From assembly GCA_964516815.1 (NCBI GenBank), contig CAZEXK010000006.1:16802-80801 (forward strand): 64,000 bases of DNA, written 5' to 3'. The notes under the pieces were generated by a model. It was given only the letters and a program-made list of their open reading frames with translations, made no database searches and was not told the DNA's origin. Of this stretch, positions 54,177 to 62,051 are shown in pieces. The position numbers and the translations under genes were made by a program. This stretch comes from CAIJNA01 sp964516815. Its GTDB lineage: Bacteria > Campylobacterota > Campylobacteria > Campylobacterales > Arcobacteraceae. Numbering within the stretch: position 1 is the stretch's first letter; each line of letters starts with the position of its first letter.

Positions 54177-54702
54177 TATGTAGTCCTTTGTATTATATAT
54201 CTTATATAGTTATCATCATTTTGTAACAAATAAGCGGTAGTATAACCAAATAAGCAAAGAAGAAAGTTAAAAATTTAATTAATAATTATTTATTAAAGTT
54301 AGGCGATTATTGTATACAATTACATGACATTAATCTAACAAAAAGAACATTAATTACTTCGTATAGAAGCTATTATTAAGTATAAATAGCGATAAATAGC
54401 GATAAATAGCGATAAATAGGGGTTTGTTCTTTAAATATTCTTACAATTAATAATATTTTGTGTATATTTAACTCAAGTATGTAAAATATATTTATTATGT
54501 TTATTATTTAATGAACAATTAATTAAATGCTGATAGAATCCAGATAAGGTTTTTCTTGAATTAGCAAAAATATGTTTTATAAATATAAGTAAAACATGCC
54601 GTATTCAAAATTAAATTAGAAATTATATGAGATAAAAAGTTTATAATTTTAAGCTTTTTGTTAAATAATACAAGTATTAAATATTATAGGAGGATATAAA
54701 AT
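54177..54702. promoter_or_regulatory. 526-bp divergent regulatory region
   Basis: No gene is seen. The region separates dabB from the first oxidoreductase set. From left to right it holds a 12-bp palindrome attgtatacaat (54309-54320), four tandem 10-bp units (54381-54420), a -10-like TATAAT (54642-54647) about 55 bp before the first start, and AGGAGG just before the ATG at 54703. It is unusually long for this compact genome, which suggests several regulator sites controlling both operons. Confidence 0.5.
54381..54420. repeat. 10-bp tandem repeat in the carbon-fixation divergent region
   Basis: Four end-to-end copies of (t/g)ataaatagc/g. The period matches one helical turn, so a protein bound to each copy would sit on one face. 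It is unrelated in sequence to the 10-bp repeat at 10951. Confidence 0.8.
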
Positions 54703-55419
54703 ATGTCACAAAAAATTAATGTAGGCCCGGTGGGCTACATGGTATCATCTGCTCCATCTATGGGAGTAGAAATCGCACCAGAAAATAGTGCAATGTTAAT
54801 GGGTGAAACTGTTGATGTTGATGTTGCTATGAGAGCCGCTGCTAAAGAGCTTTTAACGCAAGATAATCCTACAATTTTCCCCGGACCTCAAGTTCTATGG
54901 GATTGGAGAGATGATGTAACTGCAAAATCAAAAGAGATTTTAGATTTAGCTGCTGAAATTCCAAATTGTAGAATAATACCTATGCCAGATTACAGACCTA
55001 AATATCCTAAAATTGATGTTGAAGCTGAAATCAATCCAAATCATCCAAACTTAACTATCTTACACAATAGAATTAAAGCCTGTATATTTGTAGGTGTTCA
55101 TTGTCATTATGCAAATTTAACGTTAAGAATGATTAGAGCAGGTACTAGTTGTTATACTATTGCAATGTGTGCATTTATGGGTCATGAAGAAGCTATGGCA
55201 TCTATTAGAGATGTACATGCTGATGATATTAAAAAATTTAAAGAAGTATTAATTGAAGTGAGAGATGAATTAGGAATTAAACATACTACAACTCCACCAC
55301 CAACAAACCCATCATTACCAAAAGAAAATTGGGACAGCTTAAGTCCATCTGATTATGGTGAATATAGACAACTTATCATGCCTAAAAAAGGTATTGAGAA
55401 TGTTACAGAAACTGAATAA
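54703..55419 (+). CDS. 2-oxoacid:ferredoxin oxidoreductase, epsilon (E) subunit, first set
   Basis: A 238-residue protein resembling the E subunit of five-subunit pyruvate/2-oxoglutarate:ferredoxin oxidoreductases (Por/For of Hydrogenobacter type). The conserved core runs TIFPGPQVLWDW, then PMPDYRPKYPKID, EINPNHPNLTI and CIFVGVHCHYANL. The C-terminal 45 residues (PPPTNPSLP onward) are an extension missing from the second set. The catalytic part is on A and B. It heads the cluster, with a strong AGGAGG before the ATG. Which of the two sets is pyruvate-specific is not decided here. Confidence 0.8.
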   Translation: MSQKINVGPVGYMVSSAPSMGVEIAPENSAMLMGETVDVDVAMRAAAKELLTQDNPTIFPGPQVLWDWRDDVTAKSKEILDLAAEIPNCRIIPMPDYRPKYPKIDVEAEINPNHPNLTILHNRIKACIFVGVHCHYANLTLRMIRAGTSCYTIAMCAFMGHEEAMASIRDVHADDIKKFKEVLIEVRDELGIKHTTTPPPTNPSLPKENWDSLSPSDYGEYRQLIMPKKGIENVTETE

Positions 55420-55434
55420 GGAGGAGGTAAAATT

Positions 55435-56619
55435 ATGAATACACCAGAACAAATGAAAAAAAAGAAATTAGTAGATATTGAGTATCTTTTAAAAGAGGCT
55501 CCAAGAGAAAGAAACTTTATTACGGGTGCCCAAGCAATGTCTGAGGCAGTTAAAAGAGCTAGTGTTGATATGGCAATAGCATATCCTATTACACCTCAAT
55601 CAGAAGTAATGCACCTTGTAGGTGACTTATTCGCAGATGGACATATAAAAGATTATTACAGAGCCGAAGAAGAACTTGGTACAATGTCAGCAATTGCTGG
55701 AGCTGCTAGAGGTGGAGTACGAATGTTTACGGCTACTTCTGGACCTGGATTATTAAGAGGAATTGAAGCAATTGCTTCTTGGCCAGGACATAGAATACCT
55801 GCTGTATTAGGTGTACTTACGAGAGTTGTAAATGCTCCATTGTCAATTCAACCAGATAACATAGAAATGGCTTACTTATTACATTGTGGTATTATTATGT
55901 TACACGCAGAAAATCAACAAGATGTATTTGATATGACTTTAGCTGCATTTGCAATTGCTGAAGAAGTTGATGTTTATATTCCTGTTTCAGTTTCAACTGA
56001 AGGATTTTTTGTTACACATGCTAAGGGATATGTTGAAATGACACCTGAAGATATGGCCTTGACTCCAATGGATCCATACAAAGCTCCTGTACCTGCAATG
56101 GACAATGAAGTGCCACCTGCAAGAATTCAAAGAGATGCTCCTGTACAAAAATCAAATTTTATGAGTTATTTAATTCATGCAGTTTGGCAACAAGAAATTT
56201 ATGACTCAAACAGAAGAGCCATGAAATATATATATAAGTATTTAGGTGGTCCAATTGAAGTTGTAAACCCTGAATCACAAGTATTTATACTTGCATCTGG
56301 ATGTGCAGCAGCACAAGCTAGAGAAGCACATAGATATGCACAAATTGAGGGTTTAAGCGTTGGACTTGTAAAAGTTAGATCAATTAGACCTTTTCCTGAA
56401 GCAGAAATAATAGAAGCACTAAAAGATGCTACATGTGTAATCGTACCTGAACATAATATTGAAGGTTGGTTATCAAAAGAGGTTAAAGCAACTATTCCAA
56501 ATGGTGGAATAGTAGTAAACGGACCTAGAGTTTATGGTGGTATGACATTACCAGTTGAATTAATTATGACAGAAATCTATACTTCACTTGGTATGAAATC
56601 TGACACATTACAAGCATAG
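55435..56619 (+). CDS. 2-oxoacid:ferredoxin oxidoreductase, alpha (A) subunit, first set
   Basis: A 394-residue alpha subunit holding the pyrimidine-binding and transketolase-C-like domains. It has YPITPQSEVMHLVGDL (substrate/ThDP contact), TATSGPGLLRG, NAPLSIQPDNIE and the C-terminal VKVRSIRPFPEAEIIEAL. With B it cleaves or forms the 2-oxoacid C1-C2 bond, joining CO2 to an acyl-CoA in the reductive direction. It is 15 bp after E, with GGAGG before its ATG. It is paralogous to the A subunit at 59185, with about the same length. Confidence 0.9.
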   Translation: MNTPEQMKKKKLVDIEYLLKEAPRERNFITGAQAMSEAVKRASVDMAIAYPITPQSEVMHLVGDLFADGHIKDYYRAEEELGTMSAIAGAARGGVRMFTATSGPGLLRGIEAIASWPGHRIPAVLGVLTRVVNAPLSIQPDNIEMAYLLHCGIIMLHAENQQDVFDMTLAAFAIAEEVDVYIPVSVSTEGFFVTHAKGYVEMTPEDMALTPMDPYKAPVPAMDNEVPPARIQRDAPVQKSNFMSYLIHAVWQQEIYDSNRRAMKYIYKYLGGPIEVVNPESQVFILASGCAAAQAREAHRYAQIEGLSVGLVKVRSIRPFPEAEIIEALKDATCVIVPEHNIEGWLSKEVKATIPNGGIVVNGPRVYGGMTLPVELIMTEIYTSLGMKSDTLQA

Positions 56620-56632
56620 GAGGAAATAAATT

Positions 56633-57508
56633 ATGGGTTTAAAATATATAGAACCATCATCAGCGTTTAGACAATATTTACCAAAAGATTATGTTGAATT
56701 AATCGATTTTGGTCCATTTGGTAAAGATCCAAAAGATTTTGGTGTTGAAAATATGGGAAAATTTAAAGAAATAGTTGAAGAACATCCTATGTGTTCTGGC
56801 TGTTGGATGGCATATTTCATTAAGGTATTCTTTGCGTCACTTCCAAATCCAGAAGATACAGTAACTATTGGAACTGCTGGATGTGGTAGACTTGCTATTT
56901 CACAAGCTGCTGTTCCATTTATATATGGAAATTATGGAGATCAAAATGCAATGGCATCTGGTATAACAAGAGCTTTTAGATTAAGGTTTCCAGATAAAAT
57001 CAAAGATGTAATTACAATTGCAGGTGATGGTGGTATGATGGATATTGGATTTTCAATGACTATGCATGCTTGGTTTAGGGGTGAAAAATTCACTACCATT
57101 ATGCTTGACAATGAAGTATATGGTAATACTGGAGGACAAGAATCTGGTATGAGTGAAAAAGGTGCAATATTAAAGATGTCTCCAAAAGGTAAAAATTTTA
57201 ACAAAATGCCAGCTATGCAATTAGCTATTGATGCTGGGTGTGTGTATGTTGTAAAAATTTCTCCTACAAATATAAAAAAATGTGGAAAAGTTTTAAGAAG
57301 AGCAATATTTGCAGCTAGAGAATTTGGACCAACATTCGTTCATGCATATACTTCTTGTAATATAGAATATTCAATTGCAACTGAAGATGTTTTTCAAGAT
57401 GCAAAAGACAAAGAAAAAGGTTCATTTAAATTTGAAGAATACATGACAGATGATGTTAAAGAATTATTTGAAAAAATTGAAGTAAAACCTAAAAAGGTGG
57501 TAAAATAA
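56633..57508 (+). CDS. 2-oxoacid:ferredoxin oxidoreductase, beta (B) subunit, first set
   Basis: A 291-residue ThDP-binding beta subunit. The ThDP/Mg motif is IAGDGGMMDIGFS followed by LDNEVYGNTGGQESG. Cys residues for the proximal [4Fe-4S] cluster are in HPMCSGCWMAY, GTAGCGRL and TSCNIEY. Its length agrees with other two-piece AB enzymes. It is 13 bp after A, with AGGAGG preceding, and is followed 1 bp later by G. Residues that separate pyruvate from 2-oxoglutarate use cannot be assigned from sequence alone. Confidence 0.92.
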   Translation: MGLKYIEPSSAFRQYLPKDYVELIDFGPFGKDPKDFGVENMGKFKEIVEEHPMCSGCWMAYFIKVFFASLPNPEDTVTIGTAGCGRLAISQAAVPFIYGNYGDQNAMASGITRAFRLRFPDKIKDVITIAGDGGMMDIGFSMTMHAWFRGEKFTTIMLDNEVYGNTGGQESGMSEKGAILKMSPKGKNFNKMPAMQLAIDAGCVYVVKISPTNIKKCGKVLRRAIFAAREFGPTFVHAYTSCNIEYSIATEDVFQDAKDKEKGSFKFEEYMTDDVKELFEKIEVKPKKVVK

Positions 57509-57509
57509 T

Positions 57510-58172
57510 ATGAAAAGATATAATATAAGAATTGCAGGAGTTGGAGGACAAGGTGTTGTTACATCTGCTCACATTTTAGGAAATGCTATGTCAAATGCTG
57601 GTCAATTTGCATCGCTTGTTCCATTTTTTGGATCTGAAAAAAGAATGGCACCAGTTGAAGCTTATGTAAGAGCGTCAAACGAACCTATATTTGAAGTAGG
57701 TGAAGTTGTATATCCAGATATCATTATGATTTATCATCCTCAAGTTGTTACTCACGGAAAATCGTACACTATGCCATTTTATACAGGTTTAAAACCAAAT
57801 GGAATTGTAATTATAAATACTGAAGTTGATATATTAAATGATGATGATAAAAAAGTTTTATCAGATTTAAATACTACAATAATTACTTACAACGCAACAA
57901 AAATGGCATTAGATATTGCTGGTACTGAACTTGCTACAAATATGGCAATGATGGGGATATTATTTGGAATTACAAAATTAGTAACTCCTGATGATATAGA
58001 AAAAGCGGTAAAAGAAAGATTTTTAGGAAATTCATTTGTAGCCTCTGGTGGAACAGCTACACTAGATAATGCAATTGCTGCTAAATTTAAGAAAAAAGAA
58101 GAACTACTTGCTAAAAATATGGCGGTTATAAACAAAGCATTTACCTTAGTTGAAGAAAATGGTTGGGCTTAA
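57510..58172 (+). CDS. 2-oxoacid:ferredoxin oxidoreductase, gamma (G) subunit, first set
   Basis: A 220-residue gamma subunit, which binds CoA in related enzymes. It has the N-terminal IAGVGGQGVVTSAHILGNAM, then PFFGSEKRMAPVEAYVR and the CoA-binding-like GTELATNMAMMG. It starts 1 bp after B, so it is coupled. The C-terminus is lysine-rich and helical. It is closely paralogous to the G subunit at 61241. Confidence 0.92.
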   Translation: MKRYNIRIAGVGGQGVVTSAHILGNAMSNAGQFASLVPFFGSEKRMAPVEAYVRASNEPIFEVGEVVYPDIIMIYHPQVVTHGKSYTMPFYTGLKPNGIVIINTEVDILNDDDKKVLSDLNTTIITYNATKMALDIAGTELATNMAMMGILFGITKLVTPDDIEKAVKERFLGNSFVASGGTATLDNAIAAKFKKKEELLAKNMAVINKAFTLVEENGWA

Positions 58173-58248
58173 CTTAGTCATAAAAATAGTTGGCTTTAAT
58201 AAGCTCTACATAAGAATAGTTAATTATAATTAATAAGGAAGAAACAAA

Positions 58249-58488
58249 ATGTATTATATTGCAAAAGTAAATGAAGATATGTGTGAAACTTATAAGTGTA
58301 ACACTTGTACACTATACTGTCCAGAAGCTAACACTTTAATGTATAACAAAGATAAAGGTGCCAAAGGCGTTGCTTGGGTCGATGGAGATAGATGTAAGGG
58401 TTGTGCAATCTGTGTATATGTATGTTCTGATATGTTAAAAAGAGATTGTATTGAGATGGTATTTGTTACTGCTGATGATGATGCGTAA
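58249..58488 (+). CDS. 2-oxoacid:ferredoxin oxidoreductase, delta (D) subunit, 2[4Fe-4S] ferredoxin
   Basis: A 79-residue ferredoxin-like subunit that carries electrons from the beta-subunit cluster to free ferredoxin. Both cluster motifs are visible: C-x4-C-x2-C-x3-C in MCETYKCNTCTLYCPEAN, and C-x2-C-x2-C-x3-C in CKGCAICVYVCSD. Only one D gene exists for two E-A-B-G sets, so it is probably shared or belongs to the first. It lies 76 bp after G with AAGGAAGAA before the ATG, and a hairpin follows it. Confidence 0.88.
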   Translation: MYYIAKVNEDMCETYKCNTCTLYCPEANTLMYNKDKGAKGVAWVDGDRCKGCAICVYVCSDMLKRDCIEMVFVTADDDA

Positions 58489-58528
58489 GTAATATTGTGG
58501 TTTTACCACATTAATGTCAATAATATGT

Positions 58529-58561
58529 AAAACTTTAATTAGAAATCCTAATTAAAGTTTT
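58529..58561 (+). terminator. Hairpin between the ferredoxin and second E gene
   Basis: A 14-bp perfect stem (58529-58542 with 58548-58561) with a 5-nt loop and a T-rich right arm, 40 bp after the ferredoxin stop and before the second set. It could end or attenuate transcription so that the two sets are expressed at different levels. Confidence 0.6.
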
Positions 58562-58597
58562 ATTATTTAAAATAAAAATAAAAATTAGGAGAAGAAT

Positions 58598-59167
58598 ATG
58601 GCTAATTTAGGCCCAACTCATTATTCACCATATCCAGTTGCCCATTATGATGGTGTACTTACACCACCAGTTGGAAAAGGGTTATTACTAACAGAAGTTG
58701 TTGATGAAGATGTAGCTATGAGAGAAATAGCAAGAGTTATGTTAACGCATGAAAATGCAACTATATTTCCAGGTCCTCAAGTATTATATGCTTGGAATGA
58801 AGAAGCTAAACAAAAAGCTACTTTGATTAAAGAGATGGCGGATGTATTAAATGCTAAAATGATACCTATGTATGATTATAGACCAAAATATCCAAAAATT
58901 GATGCAGAAGTTGAAATCAATCCAAATCATCCAAATTTAACAATTTGGCATAACAATATTAAAGCGTGTATATTTGTTGGTGTTCATTGTCATTATGCAA
59001 ATGTAGCATTAAAAATAATAAGATCTGAAACGGATTGTTACACATCAGCTATTTGTGGTCTTTCAGGACATGAAGATGCAATGGCTACAATTAGAGATCA
59101 GCATGTTGATGAAATGAAAAAATTTATAGAAATTGCTAAAGAAGTAAAAAAAGAACTTGGTAAATAG
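58598..59167 (+). CDS. 2-oxoacid:ferredoxin oxidoreductase, epsilon (E) subunit, second set
   Basis: A 189-residue paralogue of the E subunit at 54703. The core is the same (TIFPGPQVLYAWNEE, PMYDYRPKYPKID, CIFVGVHCHYANV and IRDQHVDEMKKF), but it lacks the 45-residue C-terminal tail of the first copy and has a different N-terminus (MANLGPTHYSPY). It starts after a hairpin, with AGGAGAAGAAT before the ATG, so it could have its own promoter in the 109-bp spacer. The role of E is not well understood in characterised members. Confidence 0.78.
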   Translation: MANLGPTHYSPYPVAHYDGVLTPPVGKGLLLTEVVDEDVAMREIARVMLTHENATIFPGPQVLYAWNEEAKQKATLIKEMADVLNAKMIPMYDYRPKYPKIDAEVEINPNHPNLTIWHNNIKACIFVGVHCHYANVALKIIRSETDCYTSAICGLSGHEDAMATIRDQHVDEMKKFIEIAKEVKKELGK

Positions 59168-59184
59168 GTAAAGGTGGTTAAATT

Positions 59185-60381
59185 ATGAAAAACGAAAATG
59201 AACAAACGAATTGGGCTGATCAGAAGATAGTATCTGCTGATTATTTACTTTTTGAAGCGCCAAGAACTAAGCATTTTATGACTGGTTCTGAAGTTGTTAA
59301 AGAAGCAATAAAAAGATCTACTGTTGATGCTTCTGTATCTTATCCTATTACTCCACAATCTGAAGCAGCTCACTTAATTGGTGAACTATGGGCTGAAGGT
59401 TATGTCGGAGCTTACTTTAGAGGTGAAAATGAATTTGGTGTTATGTCTGAAGTTGCAGGTTGTGCAATGGCAGGTGCTAGAGTAGTAACTACGACTTCTG
59501 GTCCAGGTACATTAAGAGCTATGGAAAACTTTCCAATGTGGTCTGGTACTAGAATACCAGTTCAATTAATATTAATGGCAAGAGGGATTAACTCTCCACT
59601 AACAATCCAACCAGATAATCTTGAAGTTTCATTTATGTTAGATACAGGCTGTATGATTTGGTATGCAGAAAATGTTCAAGAATTATTTGATATGACAATT
59701 GCAGGATTTATGGTTTCTGAACAACCAGATGTTCATGTTCCAATTGTTACAGTTGTAGATGGTTTCTTTGTATCTCATACAAGAGAATCTGTTATGCTTC
59801 CAAATGATGACATTGCATTGCCTCGTTATGATTCTTACAAAGCTCCATTACCTCCAATTGATGCAGAAATGCCTCCTGGAAGATTTTTAAGAGATCCATT
59901 TGTAATGAAATCTAATTATATATCTTATGCAACTCATGCTTCTTGGCAATGGGAAATAAGATCTGCTATTGATAGATCTAGACCTTATGCAACACATTAT
60001 TTAAAAGGACTAGTTCATGTAACTGGTGATGATGATGCAGAAATTGCATTTGTTGCTTGTGGAACTGCATCAATGCAGGCAAAAGAAGCACAAAGAGAAT
60101 TAACTAAAATGGGTATAAAAACTAAAGTAATTAAACTTAGATCTATTAGACCATTCCCACATGATGAATTATTAGAGGCAGTTGAAGGTATAAAACATAT
60201 TTTTGTTCCAGAATTTAATGTTTCTGGTTGGCTGAACAAAGAAGTTAGTAGTTCATTATATAATAAATGTACAGCACCTATTGTTGGTAGACCAAGAGTT
60301 GCAGGTGGTATGACTATGCCAGCTGAAGCTATTATCAAAGAAGTTTTAGAAAACATAAATAACGATCAAGGAGGAAAGTAA
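59185..60381 (+). CDS. 2-oxoacid:ferredoxin oxidoreductase, alpha (A) subunit, second set
   Basis: A 398-residue alpha subunit with the same plan as the first set: YPITPQSEAAHLIGELWAEG, TTTSGPGTLRAMENF, SPLTIQPDNLEVSFMLDTG and KLRSIRPFPHDELLEAV. Differences around the substrate region (MENFPMWSGTRIPVQLIL where the first has IEAIASWPGHRIPAVLGV) suggest another 2-oxoacid. It is 17 bp after E. The last base is shared with the start of B (60381), so A and B are coupled. Confidence 0.9.
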   Translation: MKNENEQTNWADQKIVSADYLLFEAPRTKHFMTGSEVVKEAIKRSTVDASVSYPITPQSEAAHLIGELWAEGYVGAYFRGENEFGVMSEVAGCAMAGARVVTTTSGPGTLRAMENFPMWSGTRIPVQLILMARGINSPLTIQPDNLEVSFMLDTGCMIWYAENVQELFDMTIAGFMVSEQPDVHVPIVTVVDGFFVSHTRESVMLPNDDIALPRYDSYKAPLPPIDAEMPPGRFLRDPFVMKSNYISYATHASWQWEIRSAIDRSRPYATHYLKGLVHVTGDDDAEIAFVACGTASMQAKEAQRELTKMGIKTKVIKLRSIRPFPHDELLEAVEGIKHIFVPEFNVSGWLNKEVSSSLYNKCTAPIVGRPRVAGGMTMPAEAIIKEVLENINNDQGGK

Positions 60382-61241
60382 TGTCAATAGAAATCTATAA
60401 AATTAACGAAGAATTTAGAGATATCATGCCTCAAGAAATTATTGACTTAGAAGAAAATGCTTCATGGGGAGATCCTAACCGTGGTATTGCAGATTTACAA
60501 GATAAAAAAGAAATATTAGAAGAACATTCATTATGTGCTGGTTGTCCTGAAGCTGCTGCTTTAAGATATATTTTGGCAGCATTTCCAAAACCAGAAGATA
60601 CAATTGTAGTTAATTCTACTGGTTGTACTTCATTAATGTTCCCTCATATAGCGTTACATACTGTACATTCACTTTTTGGAAATCAAAATGCTGTTGCATC
60701 TGGAATAAAAAGAGTTTTAGATTGGAGATTTAAAGATAAAATTAAAGATGTAGTTGTTTTAGCCGGTGATGGTGCAACTATTGATATTGGTTTAGATTAT
60801 ACATTACAATCATTCTTTAGACAAGAAAATATTACTACAATTTGTTTTGATAATGAAGTATATGCTAATACTGGTGGTCAAGAAAGTGGTAGTACACCTA
60901 AAGGTCAAGTATTTAAGATGGCTCCTAAAGGAAAAATATTTGATAAAGTACCTATGTGGGAACTTGCCGTTACTTCTGGTTGTCATTATTCAGCTAAATT
61001 AACTGTATCTGCACCTAAAAAAGTTGCAAAAGTTATAAAAGAGGCAATTTATATCGCTAGACATATTGGACCTACTTATGTACAACTATATACTCCATGT
61101 ATTCTTGAAATTGGTCTTGATGCGCATGAAGGTTTAGGTGAAATGAAAGAGCAAGATAAAGACAGATTTGCTGATTTCAAATTTGTATCTGAAGCAGGTA
61201 AAGAATTACTTGCTCAAAAGAAAGAGGAGGGATTATTATAA
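60381..61241 (+). CDS. 2-oxoacid:ferredoxin oxidoreductase, beta (B) subunit, second set
   Basis: A 286-residue ThDP-binding beta subunit. Visible are LAGDGATIDIGLDY with FDNEVYANTGGQESG (ThDP/Mg site) and the cluster cysteines HSLCAGCPEAAAL, STGCTSLMF and TPCILEI. The N-terminus carries an extra 15 residues relative to the first copy. It shares single bases with the A stop and the G start, so A-B-G is tightly coupled. As one of a pair, this and the first set could be the pyruvate and the 2-oxoglutarate enzyme. Confidence 0.92.
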   Translation: MSIEIYKINEEFRDIMPQEIIDLEENASWGDPNRGIADLQDKKEILEEHSLCAGCPEAAALRYILAAFPKPEDTIVVNSTGCTSLMFPHIALHTVHSLFGNQNAVASGIKRVLDWRFKDKIKDVVVLAGDGATIDIGLDYTLQSFFRQENITTICFDNEVYANTGGQESGSTPKGQVFKMAPKGKIFDKVPMWELAVTSGCHYSAKLTVSAPKKVAKVIKEAIYIARHIGPTYVQLYTPCILEIGLDAHEGLGEMKEQDKDRFADFKFVSEAGKELLAQKKEEGLL

Positions 61242-61942
61242 TGTCTAAAGATTCAATAACAATAAGAATGCCAGCACTTGGAGGACAAGGAGCAGTTACT
61301 GCTGCACATATTGCTGCAACTGCTGCTGATACAGAAGGTTATTATGCTGTTTCTAATCCTTTCTTTGGAGCTGAAAAAAGAATGGCACCATCTGAAAGTT
61401 ACACAAGAATTGGAGTAGTTCCTATTTATGATAGAGGTGAAGTTGTATATCCTGACATAGTTATGATATATCACCCACAAGTTATTACTATGGGTAAATC
61501 ATATACAATGCCTTTTTATGCAGGAATTAAAGAAAATGGTTTAGTTATTATTAATAGTGAAACTGATTTATTAACTAAATCAGATAAAGATTATTTAGAT
61601 TCTTTAAATGTGAAAGTTTTAAGTAAAGATTTTACTAAATTTGCTGTTGAAATTGCTGGTACTGAGCTTGCAACAAATATGGCTATGTTGGGTGCTTTAT
61701 TTGGTGCTTTAGGTACTGTTGATAAGTCTGCTATTGAAGAAGGTATTAAAGATAGATTTCTTAAGAAATATACTGCTTCTGGTGGTACTGCTACACTTGA
61801 TTCTGTAATTCAAAAGAAATTTAAGAAAAAACAAGATTTAATTGACAAAAATCTTCAAACAGCATCTGCTGCTTATGATTTAGTTGAAACTTGGGCTAAA
61901 GAAGTTGAGTTACAAGCTTTTTTACCTGCTGCTTCAAAATAA
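61241..61942 (+). CDS. 2-oxoacid:ferredoxin oxidoreductase, gamma (G) subunit, second set
   Basis: A 233-residue gamma subunit (RMPALGGQGAVTAAHIAATA, then PFFGAEKRMAPSESYTR and GTELATNMAMLGALFG). It is 13 residues longer at the C-terminus than the first copy (VELQAFLPAASK end). It is the last gene of the cluster and is followed at once by two hairpins. No second ferredoxin-like D gene follows it. Confidence 0.92.
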   Translation: MSKDSITIRMPALGGQGAVTAAHIAATAADTEGYYAVSNPFFGAEKRMAPSESYTRIGVVPIYDRGEVVYPDIVMIYHPQVITMGKSYTMPFYAGIKENGLVIINSETDLLTKSDKDYLDSLNVKVLSKDFTKFAVEIAGTELATNMAMLGALFGALGTVDKSAIEEGIKDRFLKKYTASGGTATLDSVIQKKFKKKQDLIDKNLQTASAAYDLVETWAKEVELQAFLPAASK

Positions 61943-61943
61943 C

Positions 61944-62011
61944 AAATAACTGTGCTCGCACAGTTATTTTTAAAATACTAATATAAGATATTAATCTTAT
62001 ATTAGTATTTT
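61944..62011 (+). terminator. Two tandem hairpin terminators after the oxidoreductase cluster
   Basis: The first hairpin is a GC-containing stem (61944-61954 with 61959-61969, loop ctcg) followed by TTTTT. The second is an 18-bp perfect inverted repeat (61972-61989 with 61994-62011, loop atta) also ending in T. Double termination fits a strongly expressed operon and insulates the CobW gene. Confidence 0.75.
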
Positions 62012-62051
62012 AAAACTCACATATTACTCATAACAAATTAAGGTTACTCAT

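Noticed and set aside
54381..54420. CRISPR-like array
   Set aside because: The 10-bp units are directly adjacent with no spacers and far too short for CRISPR repeats; there are no cas genes. The same holds for 10951-10990 and 20031-20066.
61253..61480. 75-codon minus-strand frame inside the second G subunit
   Set aside because: It is antisense to a conserved gene, with Ser/Cys/Asn-rich content typical of shadows.
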